The notes under the pieces are model-generated. The model was not told the origin of the DNA. It ran no database searches and worked only from the letters and a program-made list of their open reading frames with translations. Positions 1 to 8,169 of a stretch of 64,000 bases of DNA are shown piece by piece. Source of the DNA: DMER64 sp964542305 (GTDB lineage Bacteria; Bacteroidota; Bacteroidia; Bacteroidales; UBA932); contig CAZITX010000013.1 in the NCBI GenBank assembly GCA_964542305.1, positions 9,786 through 73,785 on the forward strand, read 5' to 3'. The position numbers and the translations under genes are program-made. Numbering within the stretch: position 1 is the first letter of the stretch; every line of letters begins with the position of its first letter.

Positions 1-1
1 T

Positions 2-805
2 CCGCTCGTCATTGTTTCTTATGTGGTCGGTCTGGGAATAGAATTCACGGTAGCCCAGGTAAGAGGCCACGAAGTCAATGAGGGTTACCTGGTCACAGGT
101 ATGCTCATTCCCCTGATAGTTCCCGTTACCATTCCCTTATGGATGCTGGCAACAGCCGTGGCTTTTTCCGTACTTATTGGGAAAGAGATCTTTGGAGGTA
201 CAGGAATGAACATCTGGAACCCCGCTTTGCTGGCCCGCGCTTTCCTGTTCTTTTCTTACCCGGGATATATGACCGGAGACAAGGTCTGGATAGACGGTTT
301 CAGCGGGGCTACACCCCTGGCTTTGTGGACAGAACAGGCGGGCGCAGCTCAAACCATGCCCTCCTGGAGGGACATGTTCCTGGGATTTATTCCCGGCTCC
401 GTGGGAGAAACCTCTGTGGTGTGCATTATGCTGGGAGCAGCCATTCTCATTTATACGGGAGTTGCCAGCTGGAAGATAATGGTTTCCTGCCTGGCCGGGG
501 CTTCCCTGACCGGTTTGTTGGGAGGTATTCCGGTGCATTACCACCTGGTTATGGGTGGTTTTGCCTTTGGGTGTGTTTTTATGGCTACCGATCCGGTTAC
601 CAGTCCCCAGACAGAAGCAGGAAAATGGTTCTACGGAGCACTCATAGGTATCCTTACCGTTATAATACGCCTGTTCAATCCCGGGTACCCGGAAGGCATG
701 ATGCTGGCCATTTTGCTAATGAATACATTTGCTCCTCTGATAGATCATTATGTGGTAGCCGTACACGTGAAACGGAAAATGAAAAGAATTGCTGCCAATG
801 GATAA
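2..805 (+). CDS. nqrB: Na+-translocating NADH:quinone reductase subunit B (5' truncated)
   Basis: This is the C-terminal part of NqrB, an integral membrane subunit of the sodium-pumping NADH:quinone oxidoreductase. The reading frame is open from base 2, so the start lies upstream of the window. The segment GYLVTGMLIP, the run GKEIFGGTGMN and the motif SGAT are typical of the family. In known NqrB the Thr of SGAT carries covalently bound FMN; here that Thr is codon 311-313. Several hydrophobic membrane helices are visible. The gene overlaps the next one by 8 bases, as expected in an nqrABCDEF operon. Identification is secure; only the N-terminus is missing. Confidence 0.95.
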   Translation, partial: PLVIVSYVVGLGIEFTVAQVRGHEVNEGYLVTGMLIPLIVPVTIPLWMLATAVAFSVLIGKEIFGGTGMNIWNPALLARAFLFFSYPGYMTGDKVWIDGFSGATPLALWTEQAGAAQTMPSWRDMFLGFIPGSVGETSVVCIMLGAAILIYTGVASWKIMVSCLAGASLTGLLGGIPVHYHLVMGGFAFGCVFMATDPVTSPQTEAGKWFYGALIGILTVIIRLFNPGYPEGMMLAILLMNTFAPLIDHYVVAVHVKRKMKRIAANG

Positions 806-1409
806 GAGAAAAAAGAACGGAAATCTTTATACGATTCTTTATGCAGCTGCTATGGTGATCATAGTGGCAGTAGTGCTGGCTTTTGTATCACAGATCCTTA
901 AGCCGCGCCAGGATACCAATATCCGGCAGGAAACCCGGCGGACCATTCTGCGGTCGGTACACCTGGAAGGACAATCCTACGAAAAATACATAAAAGACAC
1001 CGCAGCTGGCCCGGAACACCTGCCTTTGTTCATATGTACCCTGGATGACGGCACCCGGAAATACATCATACCTATGGAAGGAAAAGGCCTCTGGGGTTCA
1101 ATTAACGGATACCTGGCCCTGAACGATGATTTTCGTACGGTTTACGGAGCCGTGTTTGACCATGAAGCCGAGACTCCCGGACTGGGAGCAGAAATTTCTA
1201 CCCCGTTTTTCAGTGATCCCTTCCGGGGCAAATCTCTTTACCGGGGCGAAGAATTTGTCTCCCTGGCGGTAGTAAAACCGGGAAAGTCGGCAGGCAATCC
1301 CAATGCGGTTGACGGCATTTCCGGGGGAACCCTTACCAGCCGCGGAGTTGAAAACATGATACGCGAATCCCTTGAACCTTATATTCCTTTTTTGAAACAC
1401 TATGAATAA
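798..1409 (+). CDS. nqrC: Na+-translocating NADH:quinone reductase subunit C
   Basis: NqrC is the second FMN-carrying subunit of the sodium pump. The 203-residue protein has one N-terminal membrane helix (about residues 12-32, rich in Ala/Val/Ile) followed by a periplasmic domain. The C-terminal SGGT sequence matches the family's SGxT flavinylation motif, with the acceptor Thr at codon 1329-1331. I chose the ATG at 798 (MDKRKKNG) rather than a TTG nine bases upstream, because NqrC proteins begin with a short basic stretch right before the helix. It overlaps nqrB by 8 bases and nqrD by 8 bases, which suggests translational coupling. Confidence 0.95.
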   Translation: MDKRKKNGNLYTILYAAAMVIIVAVVLAFVSQILKPRQDTNIRQETRRTILRSVHLEGQSYEKYIKDTAAGPEHLPLFICTLDDGTRKYIIPMEGKGLWGSINGYLALNDDFRTVYGAVFDHEAETPGLGAEISTPFFSDPFRGKSLYRGEEFVSLAVVKPGKSAGNPNAVDGISGGTLTSRGVENMIRESLEPYIPFLKHYE

Positions 1410-2034
1410 ACGCATCTTCCTGGACCCGCTCTTTAAAAACAACCCCGTTTCCGTACTGGCATTGGGGATCTGTTCGGCCCTTGCGGTGACCGTAAAAATG
1501 GAACCTGCACTGGTTATGGCCCTTTCGGTGACTTTGGTAACCGGGTTCTCGGGACTGATCCTGTCCATGCTGCGCAATACCATCCCAGATCGTATCCGGA
1601 TCATAGTTCAACTGATCGTGATCGCAACCCTGGTAATCCTTGTAGACCAGGTATTGAAAGCCTTTGCATACCCCATCAGCAAACAACTGTCTGTTTTTGT
1701 AGGCCTGATCATAACCAATTGCATCATTATGGGACGTATTGAGGCTTTTGCCCTGCACAACAAACCATTCCACGCCTTTGTAGACGGAATAGCCAACGGG
1801 CTGGGTTACGGGATCATCCTGGTGGCCGTTTCTTTTTTCAGGGAACTTTTCGGCTCCGGGACATTGATGGGGTACTCCCTTATTCCTGAAAAGTGGTATG
1901 TGTCCGCAGGCGGTTTTTACGAAAACAACGGTTTGTTCATACTGCCCCCCATGGCTCTTATAGTTGTGGGACTGATTGTTTGGGTTTTTAATGCACGGAA
2001 TGCCAAAAAAGACAAAAAAGCATGGAACAAATAA
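1402..2034 (+). CDS. nqrD: Na+-translocating NADH:quinone reductase subunit D
   Basis: This 210-residue, highly hydrophobic protein has about six membrane helices and matches NqrD. NqrD and NqrE form the paired inverted-topology core of the pump and are homologous to RnfE/RnfA. The segments LGICSALAVT and VGLIITNCIIMGR are characteristic; the latter contains the conserved half-helix Cys thought to help hold the intramembrane iron centre. The start overlaps the end of nqrC and the stop overlaps nqrE. The downstream subunit F has a ferredoxin/FAD arrangement, so this is NQR rather than RNF. Confidence 0.94.
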   Translation: MNKRIFLDPLFKNNPVSVLALGICSALAVTVKMEPALVMALSVTLVTGFSGLILSMLRNTIPDRIRIIVQLIVIATLVILVDQVLKAFAYPISKQLSVFVGLIITNCIIMGRIEAFALHNKPFHAFVDGIANGLGYGIILVAVSFFRELFGSGTLMGYSLIPEKWYVSAGGFYENNGLFILPPMALIVVGLIVWVFNARNAKKDKKAWNK

Positions 2035-2639
2035 TTGACATATTCGTAAGATCGGTCTTTGTAGAGAATATGATCTTCGCCTATTTCCTGGGCATGTGTT
2101 CTTACCTGGCAGTTTCAAAAACAGTGAAAACGGCATCCGGATTGGGACTGGCTGTCATTTTTGTGTTATTGATCACCCTGCCCGTAAATTACCTGCTGGA
2201 TCGCTACGTGCTGTCCCCCGGCGCATTGGCCCGGATCAACCCGGAATGGGCTGCGGTTGATCTTGGTTTTCTGAGTTATATCTTGTTTATAGCCGTTATT
2301 GCTGCCATGGTGCAGCTGGTAGAAATGGTCGTAGAAAAATTTGCTCCCGCCCTATACAACAACCTGGGAATATTCCTGCCCCTGATTGCCGTCAATTGTG
2401 CCATTCTTGGCGGATCGCTTTTCATGCAGGAAAGAGCCTATGAAAACATTTGGCAGGTACTTTCTTTTGCCCTGGGGTCGGGATTCGGATGGTACCTGGC
2501 CATAGTCTCCATAGCAGCCATCCGGGAAAAACTCAGTTATTCGAACATTCCCGCTCCCATGCGAGGCCTTGGCATTGCGTTTATTATTACGGGATTGATG
2601 GGAATCGCGTTTATGAGTTTTATGGGTATACAATTTTAA
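2022..2639 (+). CDS. nqrE: Na+-translocating NADH:quinone reductase subunit E
   Basis: NqrE is the six-helix partner of NqrD. The protein has 205 residues and starts with the typical VRSVFVENMIFAYFLGMCSYLAVSK-like segment, including the conserved Cys in FLGMCSY. A second conserved Cys lies in AVNCAILGG, matching the pair proposed to bind iron between NqrD and NqrE. It overlaps nqrD by 13 bases, and nqrF begins within 10 bases of its stop. Length and order fit the family without anomalies. Confidence 0.94.
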   Translation: MEQIIDIFVRSVFVENMIFAYFLGMCSYLAVSKTVKTASGLGLAVIFVLLITLPVNYLLDRYVLSPGALARINPEWAAVDLGFLSYILFIAVIAAMVQLVEMVVEKFAPALYNNLGIFLPLIAVNCAILGGSLFMQERAYENIWQVLSFALGSGFGWYLAIVSIAAIREKLSYSNIPAPMRGLGIAFIITGLMGIAFMSFMGIQF

Positions 2640-2648
2640 GTGTTAATC

Positions 2649-3896
2649 ATGACAATGATCCAATACCTGTTACTGGCAGTTTCCGCGATCCTGATCGTCA
2701 CCCTGGTCCTGGTGCTTTTGCTGGTCTATGCAAAAATCCGGCTAATGCCCTCGGGAAAGGTGAAATTAACCATAAACAGCGAAAAAAGCCTGGATGTCGA
2801 ACCGGGAGTAACCCTGCTCAGCACACTGTCTGCCAACGAGATATACCTCCCCTCAGCGTGTGGCGGATCCGGAACCTGCGGACTATGCAAATGCCGCGTT
2901 GTCTCAGGAGGAGGCTCCATTCTCTCTACCGAAACCGGTTTCTTCACAAGAAGGGAACAACAAAGCAAATGGCGGCTTGCCTGCCAGGTGAAGGTTAAGG
3001 AAGACATGCAAATAGAGATCCCGGACGAAATACTGGGCGTTAAAAAATGGGAATGTGAAGTTATCAGTAACCGGAATGTTGCTTCATTTATTAAAGAATT
3101 TGTCATCAGGCTGCCGGAAGGAGAAAATCTGGATTTCCGTTCGGGAGGGTATATACAAATTGATGTGCCGCCAGTTACCGTGGACTTTGCCAAAGACGTC
3201 GCCATTGATAAGAAATACCTTGCCGAGTGGGACGCGCTGGGACTTTGGAACCTGAAAATGGTAAACCGGGAATATGGGTTCAGGGCCTATTCCATGGCCA
3301 ACCATCCTGCAGAAGGGAACCGTATCATCCTGAACGTCCGTATTGCCACCCCGCCCTGGGACCGCGCCCGCGGTAGTTTTATGAAAGTAAACCCGGGCAT
3401 TTGCTCTTCTTATATTTTTTCACGAAAACCGGGCGATAAAGTGAAGATTTCAGGCCCGTTCGGGGAATTTTTCCTGAAAGACACCCACGCAGAAAAGGTA
3501 TTCATAGGAGGCGGAGCCGGCATGGCCCCTATGCGTTCCCATCTCTTTCACCTGTTCCACACCCTGAAAACTACGGACAAAGTGTCATTCTGGTACGGGG
3601 CAAGATCCCTGCGGGAATTATTCTATGAAGAAGATTTCAGGGAAATTGAAAAAGAATTTTCCAATTTTTCGTTTCACATTGCGCTTTCCGAGCCAAAACC
3701 GGAAGACAATTGGCAGGGATATACCGGGTTCATACACCAGGTGATCCTGGATCATTACCTGAAAGATCATCCGGAACCGGAAGAAAACGAATATTACCTT
3801 TGCGGTCCCCCGCTTATGACAGATGCCGTTATCCGGATGCTGGACAACCTGGGGGTTCCTGAAGATCACATTCTCTTTGATGACTTTGGAGGTTGA
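2649..3896 (+). CDS. nqrF: Na+-translocating NADH:quinone reductase subunit F
   Basis: NqrF is the NADH-oxidising subunit. From the ATG at 2649 the protein has 415 residues: an N-terminal membrane helix (about 5-28), a plant-type [2Fe-2S] ferredoxin domain with cysteines at 71, 77, 80 and 112 (motif ACGGSGTCGLC, then RLACQ), and a ferredoxin-reductase-like FAD/NAD domain with RAYSMAN, the glycine-rich FIGGGAGMAPMRS and a final LCGPPLM-DDFGG. A GTG at 2640 directly after the nqrE stop is an alternative start adding three residues. It is the last gene of the NQR operon, and the next gene's promoter appears to lie within its 3' end. Confidence 0.95.
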   Translation: MTMIQYLLLAVSAILIVTLVLVLLLVYAKIRLMPSGKVKLTINSEKSLDVEPGVTLLSTLSANEIYLPSACGGSGTCGLCKCRVVSGGGSILSTETGFFTRREQQSKWRLACQVKVKEDMQIEIPDEILGVKKWECEVISNRNVASFIKEFVIRLPEGENLDFRSGGYIQIDVPPVTVDFAKDVAIDKKYLAEWDALGLWNLKMVNREYGFRAYSMANHPAEGNRIILNVRIATPPWDRARGSFMKVNPGICSSYIFSRKPGDKVKISGPFGEFFLKDTHAEKVFIGGGAGMAPMRSHLFHLFHTLKTTDKVSFWYGARSLRELFYEEDFREIEKEFSNFSFHIALSEPKPEDNWQGYTGFIHQVILDHYLKDHPEPEENEYYLCGPPLMTDAVIRMLDNLGVPEDHILFDDFGG

Positions 3897-3917
3897 GGTT
3901 TTTTTTGTTTACCTTTG
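3885..3917 (+). promoter_or_regulatory. Bacteroidota-type promoter for the STAS gene
   Basis: TTTG (3885-3888) is followed after 21 bases by TACCTTTG (3910-3917). This matches the Bacteroidota consensus TTTG-N19-21-TAnnTTTG. The -33 element lies inside the last codons of nqrF. It separates the STAS gene transcriptionally from the NQR operon and gives a leader of about 30 nt. Confidence 0.7.
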
Positions 3918-3952
3918 TGTACTATCAATCCGATTAAGAAAAACAACAGAAT

Positions 3953-4252
3953 ATGGAAGTAAAAATAAGCAACGATCCCGTACCCGTAATATCTATAAAC
4001 GGAAGGATGGATACAGGCAACACGGTAATTTTTGAAGAAGCCATAGCCCCTCTCCTGAAAAGCCCCACAAAAAACATGATCATTGACGGTTCAGACCTGG
4101 AATACATAAGCAGTTCCGGACTGCGTCAGTTTCTTGTGCTGCAAAAAAACATTAAGGAAAAAAACGGCTCTTTAAAAGTCCGTAACCTAAGAGCGGAGAT
4201 CAAAGACATCTTTGATCTGACCGGCTTTACCAACATCTTCACTATTGAGTAG
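3953..4252 (+). CDS. STAS-domain protein (anti-sigma-factor antagonist-like)
   Basis: The protein is a single 99-residue STAS domain. Its core LEYISSSGLRQF (residues 49-60) aligns with the SpoIIAA/RsbV phosphorylation loop, which places the regulatory Ser at about position 54. The Asp that normally precedes it is replaced by Ser53. Such proteins bind anti-sigma kinases or act in partner-switching modules. No HPK-like kinase, PP2C phosphatase or sigma factor is encoded nearby, so its partner is unknown. It has its own promoter. Its last 66 bases overlap the NUDIX gene on the opposite strand. Confidence 0.85.
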   Translation: MEVKISNDPVPVISINGRMDTGNTVIFEEAIAPLLKSPTKNMIIDGSDLEYISSSGLRQFLVLQKNIKEKNGSLKVRNLRAEIKDIFDLTGFTNIFTIE

Positions 4253-4861
4253 TATTTTGCTGCGGATCAACAATCCAATGGAGGCATAAGTCGCTTCCAG
4301 GTATTTGTCCATATCCTGCAGGGAAACCCATTCCGTTTTTTCTATTCCTTCTTCTGTCTGAGGTTTCAACAAGCTCCCTTCTTCTGCAGTCATGCGGAAC
4401 CAGGCTGTCATTTTCAATACATTATTTCCCTGGAAACGGTATGTATGGTATGTGGTGGCGAACTGATCCCCGGTAATTTGCAGACCCCGGGCTCCTGTCT
4501 CCTCGGCCACTTCCCTTAGAGCCGTTTCCCTTAGTGTTTCACCGGGGTCTTGTTTCCCTTTGGGCAAATCCCATCTTCCGTAGCGATAGATCATCAGTAC
4601 ATCACCTTTTTGATTGGTTACCACACCTCCGGCAGCGTGAAAAAGAACAAAACGCGAACACAGTTGTATAAAAGATGCGGAAGGATTTTCTACCGGGACT
4701 ACCAGGTGATTGATATTCGAATTGCATTCAAAACCGACTATCAGATCTTCCCAGGAAACGGTACTGTCTGCAGGTGCAAGAGTTACCGAAGGAAGCAAAC
4801 ATACGGGACTGTCCGGACGGCATAACTGAAGGCGCCTATTATTGAAGAAAATACTGTACAT
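4187..4861 (-). CDS. NUDIX hydrolase
   Basis: The 224-residue protein carries a complete Nudix box at residues 102-124 (G-x5-E-x7-REVAEETG), the Mg2+-binding element of pyrophosphohydrolases that cleave nucleoside diphosphates linked to another moiety. The N-terminal ~70 residues, beginning MYSIFFNNR, form a lineage-typical extension. The substrate cannot be deduced. It is divergent from pyrE over a 23-base gap, and its 3' end overlaps the STAS gene tail-to-tail by 66 bases. A minus-strand TATCTTTG box lies 6-13 bases before the start codon, so the mRNA may be nearly leaderless. Confidence 0.88.
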   Translation of the reverse strand: MYSIFFNNRRLQLCRPDSPVCLLPSVTLAPADSTVSWEDLIVGFECNSNINHLVVPVENPSASFIQLCSRFVLFHAAGGVVTNQKGDVLMIYRYGRWDLPKGKQDPGETLRETALREVAEETGARGLQITGDQFATTYHTYRFQGNNVLKMTAWFRMTAEEGSLLKPQTEEGIEKTEWVSLQDMDKYLEATYASIGLLIRSKILLNSEDVGKAGQIKDVFDLRS

Positions 4862-4864
4862 TTG
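4857..4864 (+). promoter_or_regulatory. -7 box for pyrE
   Basis: TACATTTG fits the Bacteroidota -7 consensus TAnnTTTG and lies 20 bases before the pyrE ATG at 4885. No clear TTTG is seen at the expected -33 distance. It overlaps the first codon of the divergent NUDIX gene. Confidence 0.5.
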
Positions 4865-4866
4865 TA

Positions 4867-4874
4867 CAAAGATA
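4867..4874 (-). promoter_or_regulatory. -7 box for the NUDIX gene
   Basis: On the minus strand these bases read TATCTTTG, matching TAnnTTTG, and end 5 bases before the NUDIX start codon. The plus-strand box for pyrE lies within 3 bases, so the two divergent promoters are nearly superimposed. No good -33 element is visible. Confidence 0.45.
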
Positions 4875-4884
4875 TGTGATTATT

Positions 4885-5517
4885 ATGGAATCTGCGGAAA
4901 AAATCGTGGCACAAAAGCTGTTGGAAATTCAGGCCGTACAGCTCAATATTGAAAAACCGTTTGTTTGGGCTTCGGGATGGTTGTCCCCCATATATTGTGA
5001 TAACCGGAAAATTTTATCGGTTCCCGAAGTGAGAAACTTTATCCGCGACACCCTCTGCAAACTGATCATGCACAACTATCCTTCCGTAGAAGTCATTGCC
5101 GGAGTGGCCACGGGAGCCATTGCCATGGGGGCCCTGGTAGCAGACAAATTGGAAAAACCTTTTATATACGTACGTCCCAGGAGAAAAGACCATGGCACGG
5201 GCGCGCAGATAGAAGGATCGTTTGAACCGGAATCCAAAGTGGTGGTGGTTGAAGACCTTATTTCCACAGGGCATTCGGCTCTTTCAGCCTCTGATTGCCT
5301 GAAGAAATCATGTGCCAATGTGCTGGGCATGGTGGCCATTTTTTCATACAATTTTGATATTGCACGCAGGGCTTTTGAAAAAAGCAACTGCGAATTACAT
5401 ACATTAACAAATTACGACACACTTATCCGGGAAGCTGCCGATAACAATTACATAAATAAAGAGCAGCTGGACACCTTGAAAATATGGCGTCTGACTCCTA
5501 ATACCTGGGGAAGATAA
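4885..5517 (+). CDS. pyrE: Orotate phosphoribosyltransferase
   Basis: PyrE joins orotate to PRPP to give OMP in pyrimidine synthesis. The 210-residue protein has the PRPP-binding motif VVVVEDLISTGHSA (about residues 119-132), the flexible-loop region RRKDHGTGAQIEG and the N-terminal WASGWLSPIYCDNR typical of bacterial OPRTases. I chose the ATG at 4885 (MESAEKIVAQ) over one nine bases upstream because of the -7 box position and family N-termini. Only 2 bases separate it from the SRPBCC gene, so the two are probably co-transcribed. The pathway partners pyrB and pyrI are 37 kb away. Confidence 0.93.
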   Translation: MESAEKIVAQKLLEIQAVQLNIEKPFVWASGWLSPIYCDNRKILSVPEVRNFIRDTLCKLIMHNYPSVEVIAGVATGAIAMGALVADKLEKPFIYVRPRRKDHGTGAQIEGSFEPESKVVVVEDLISTGHSALSASDCLKKSCANVLGMVAIFSYNFDIARRAFEKSNCELHTLTNYDTLIREAADNNYINKEQLDTLKIWRLTPNTWGR

Positions 5518-5519
5518 TT

Positions 5520-5927
5520 ATGGCAAATACACATGTTACCGGTGACGTACGTCACGTCAACAAAACCGCCGAAACCGTTTTTGAATTGTTTTCGGACTTT
5601 TCAAAATTCGCAGACCGCTTACCTGAAGACAAAAAAGACAAAGTAACTATAACCGAAGACACTATACTGGCCAATGCCCAGGGCATGCAAATGGGCGTTA
5701 AGGTTACAAGAAGGGAGGCCCCTACATTGATAGTTATGGAGCAATACGGGAACGTTCCGTTTGCCTTCAATCTGAACCTGCACATTCATCCCCTGGAAGA
5801 AGGTTGCGAATTGCAACTGGAACTGGATGCCGAACTCAGTATGATGATTAAAATGATGCTGGGAGGAAAGCTGAAAGATTTTGTTGATCAATTTACAACA
5901 CAGCTGGCCGAAGGCTTGAACCGGTAA
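5520..5927 (+). CDS. SRPBCC-family (START/Bet v1-like) protein
   Basis: This 135-residue protein looks like a single SRPBCC hydrophobic-ligand-binding fold. It opens with a strand (GDVRHVNKTAETVFELFSDF), continues with alternating strands and ends with a long helix (MIKMMLGGKLKDFVDQFTTQLAEGL) that would close the cavity. No catalytic residues can be assigned. Relatives are commonly called polyketide cyclase/dehydrase-like, but the ligand is unknown. It lies between pyrE (2-base gap) and the rRNA methylase gene (20-base gap), so it is probably part of a small operon with them. Confidence 0.75.
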   Translation: MANTHVTGDVRHVNKTAETVFELFSDFSKFADRLPEDKKDKVTITEDTILANAQGMQMGVKVTRREAPTLIVMEQYGNVPFAFNLNLHIHPLEEGCELQLELDAELSMMIKMMLGGKLKDFVDQFTTQLAEGLNR

Positions 5928-5947
5928 GTGTCAGAAAACCGGGTCTT

Positions 5948-7249
5948 ATGATAAAGGACTTCAGACGCATACTGGAAGAGTCCATGCCCCCCGGAGAAAT
6001 TGAGCTTTTACTGGCTTCACTGGATACTTCCCCGCCCGTCAGCATAAGACAGCACATCCGGAAAACAGATAAGGAACTGTTTCCCGGTACAGAGTCCGTA
6101 CCGTGGTGCCCGGCAGGCAGGTACCTGAAAGAACGGCCGGTTTTTACTCTTGATCCACGCTTTCATTCGGGAGCCTATTACGTTCAGGAAGCATCCGGAA
6201 TGTCTCTTTGGAAATTGAAAACCTACTTACAATCCATGAATGCACCCCGTGTACTGGATGCCTGTGCGGCTCCGGGTGGTAAAAGCACCCTGCTGCTGGA
6301 CATTATGCCCGATGACGGATTGCTTGTCAGCAATGAGGCCATTCGCTCCCGGGTGCCTGTCCTGACTCAGAACACGGCACGGTGGGGTTACGCCAACGTT
6401 GTGGTCACACAAAATGATCCGGAAGCATTTTCCAGGTTGAAGGGGTATTTTGACGTCATTGTCACAGATGTTCCCTGTTCAGGGGAAGGTTTGTTCCGCA
6501 AAGAACCGCTATCCAGAAACAACTGGTCTTTGGCCGGTGTGGATCATTGTGCCTCGCGGCAAAAAAGGATCCTGACAGATTTGTGGCCGTCGCTGAAGGA
6601 AGGGGGCCTGCTGTTTTACAGCACCTGTACCTTTAACAGGAAAGAAGATGAAGATCAGGTGGAATGGATGGTCCGCCATCTGGGCGCACGCGTCTTACTC
6701 GGCCCGGAAAAATATTTTCCCCATCGCATCCGGGGAGAAGGATTTTTTATGGCACTGCTCCAAAAGGAGGGCGATCCTGCCACTCCTGGAAAAAAGAAGG
6801 TCCAGGGCCTGTCGCAGAAGAAAGGGATTCCCGGTTTTTTAAAAGAAGGTTTTGCGTATTCAATGAAAGGACCTTTGCTAAAAGCATTCCCTGCATCGTG
6901 GCAGGCAGACATGACAACCCTGGAACAAATCCTGAATGTAGTTCATTCGGGAGTTGCCGTGGCCCGGAAAAAAGGAAACGATTGGGTCCCGGAAGCGGAC
7001 CTGGCGCTGTCCGTTGATCTGGAGAAAAGCGCTTTTGAACAATACAGTGTTGATCTGGCCGGGGCTATCTCTTTTTTACGCAGGGACTCACTTGTATTGC
7101 CCGCCGGCAAGGAAAAAGGATTTGTTTTGATAACTTACGATAACATGCCCCTGGGTTTTGTCAAGAACCTGGGATCCCGTTCCAACAACCTGCATCCGAT
7201 GTCCCGCAGGATACTTATGCCTGCAGAACGAATAATCAAAACAGACTAA
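5948..7249 (+). CDS. rsmF: RsmF-like 16S rRNA m5C methyltransferase (NOL1/NOP2/Sun family)
   Basis: The enzyme should methylate a cytosine in rRNA at C5 using SAM. In the 433 residues, the SAM-binding motif DACAAPGGKS lies at 104-113, motif IV DVPCSGEG at 174-181 and motif VI STC at 225-227. The two cysteines (177 and 227) match the release and nucleophilic cysteines of RNA m5C methylases. The C-terminal third (about 290-433), ending with FVKNLGSRSNNLHPMSRRIL, resembles the RsmF-type RNA-binding region. Family assignment is firm; the exact target base (C1407 in E. coli RsmF) is inferred. Confidence 0.88.
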   Translation: MIKDFRRILEESMPPGEIELLLASLDTSPPVSIRQHIRKTDKELFPGTESVPWCPAGRYLKERPVFTLDPRFHSGAYYVQEASGMSLWKLKTYLQSMNAPRVLDACAAPGGKSTLLLDIMPDDGLLVSNEAIRSRVPVLTQNTARWGYANVVVTQNDPEAFSRLKGYFDVIVTDVPCSGEGLFRKEPLSRNNWSLAGVDHCASRQKRILTDLWPSLKEGGLLFYSTCTFNRKEDEDQVEWMVRHLGARVLLGPEKYFPHRIRGEGFFMALLQKEGDPATPGKKKVQGLSQKKGIPGFLKEGFAYSMKGPLLKAFPASWQADMTTLEQILNVVHSGVAVARKKGNDWVPEADLALSVDLEKSAFEQYSVDLAGAISFLRRDSLVLPAGKEKGFVLITYDNMPLGFVKNLGSRSNNLHPMSRRILMPAERIIKTD

Positions 7250-7260
7250 ACATAACGGTT

Positions 7261-8169
7261 ATGAAAAAGATGAAAATCCTGACTCCGGAACAATACCGAA
7301 AAAAAGGGAGACGTTTTCACAAAATAGAGAAATTCTTCTCCGGGCCCATGTATGCCCGTATGAAAAAAAAGAATGCCGCATTACGTAAAGAAGTGTTTGT
7401 TGAAACAGCCATTGGAACCATTCGTACGGTCTGGTACGGGTTGAACAATCCCGCTCCATCGCCTCTTCTCATTGACCTGCACGGAGGCGGTTTTATTTTA
7501 GGCAGCCCTGAAATGGATGAGAAAATGAATGTTGCCTGGAGCCTCGATCCGGGATTCCGGATCGTCAGCATTGATTATCCCAAAGCTCCTGACCATCCTT
7601 TTCCTGTTGCGGTAGACAGGATTTACGATGTTATTGAACATATTTTCGATCACGCTGCGGAATACGGAATAGATACCCAAAGGGTAGCTATAGGCGGACA
7701 TAGTGCCGGAGCGAACCTGGCTACGGTATCTTGTATGAAGGCGAAAAGGTCCGGGAAAATGAATTTTGTCTGCCAGTTTTTAAATTGCCCGCCCCTGGAC
7801 CTGGCTACAACTGCCCTTGAGAAACCGCATCCAAAAGGAAGTATCCCCAGGAAAATGTCTTTTATCTTTGATTATTGCTACGTTAACGGGGCGGACGGGC
7901 ATCATCCTTATATTTCTCCGGTATATGCCTCTGCAGAGGATCTGAAAGGACTTCCCCCGGCATTGATTATTGTCGGTGGCAGGGATTCCCTCCACGATGA
8001 AGGTGTCTACTACTACAATAAACTGATAGAGTGCGGAGTAGATGCCCAATTACTGGATTACCCCGATGGCCTTCATTGTTTTATGCTTAAACGTTCGCTC
8101 CGGTCAGAAGATGCTTTTGAGAAGGCGACCGGTTTTCTGAGAAAACACCTGTTTCAGGGATTAAAGTGA
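7261..8169 (+). CDS. Alpha/beta hydrolase, hormone-sensitive-lipase family esterase
   Basis: The 302-residue protein has the family IV (HSL) signature: oxyanion-hole HGGGF at residues 74-78 and nucleophile motif GHSAG at 146-150 (Ser148). Asp242 in GGRDSLHDEG and His272 in DGLHCFM complete the catalytic triad. It probably hydrolyses small acyl esters in the cytoplasm; no signal peptide is seen. It starts 11 bases after the rRNA methylase gene. Its last 9 bases overlap the end of the LolA-like gene on the other strand. The natural substrate is unknown. Confidence 0.87.
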   Translation: MKKMKILTPEQYRKKGRRFHKIEKFFSGPMYARMKKKNAALRKEVFVETAIGTIRTVWYGLNNPAPSPLLIDLHGGGFILGSPEMDEKMNVAWSLDPGFRIVSIDYPKAPDHPFPVAVDRIYDVIEHIFDHAAEYGIDTQRVAIGGHSAGANLATVSCMKAKRSGKMNFVCQFLNCPPLDLATTALEKPHPKGSIPRKMSFIFDYCYVNGADGHHPYISPVYASAEDLKGLPPALIIVGGRDSLHDEGVYYYNKLIECGVDAQLLDYPDGLHCFMLKRSLRSEDAFEKATGFLRKHLFQGLK

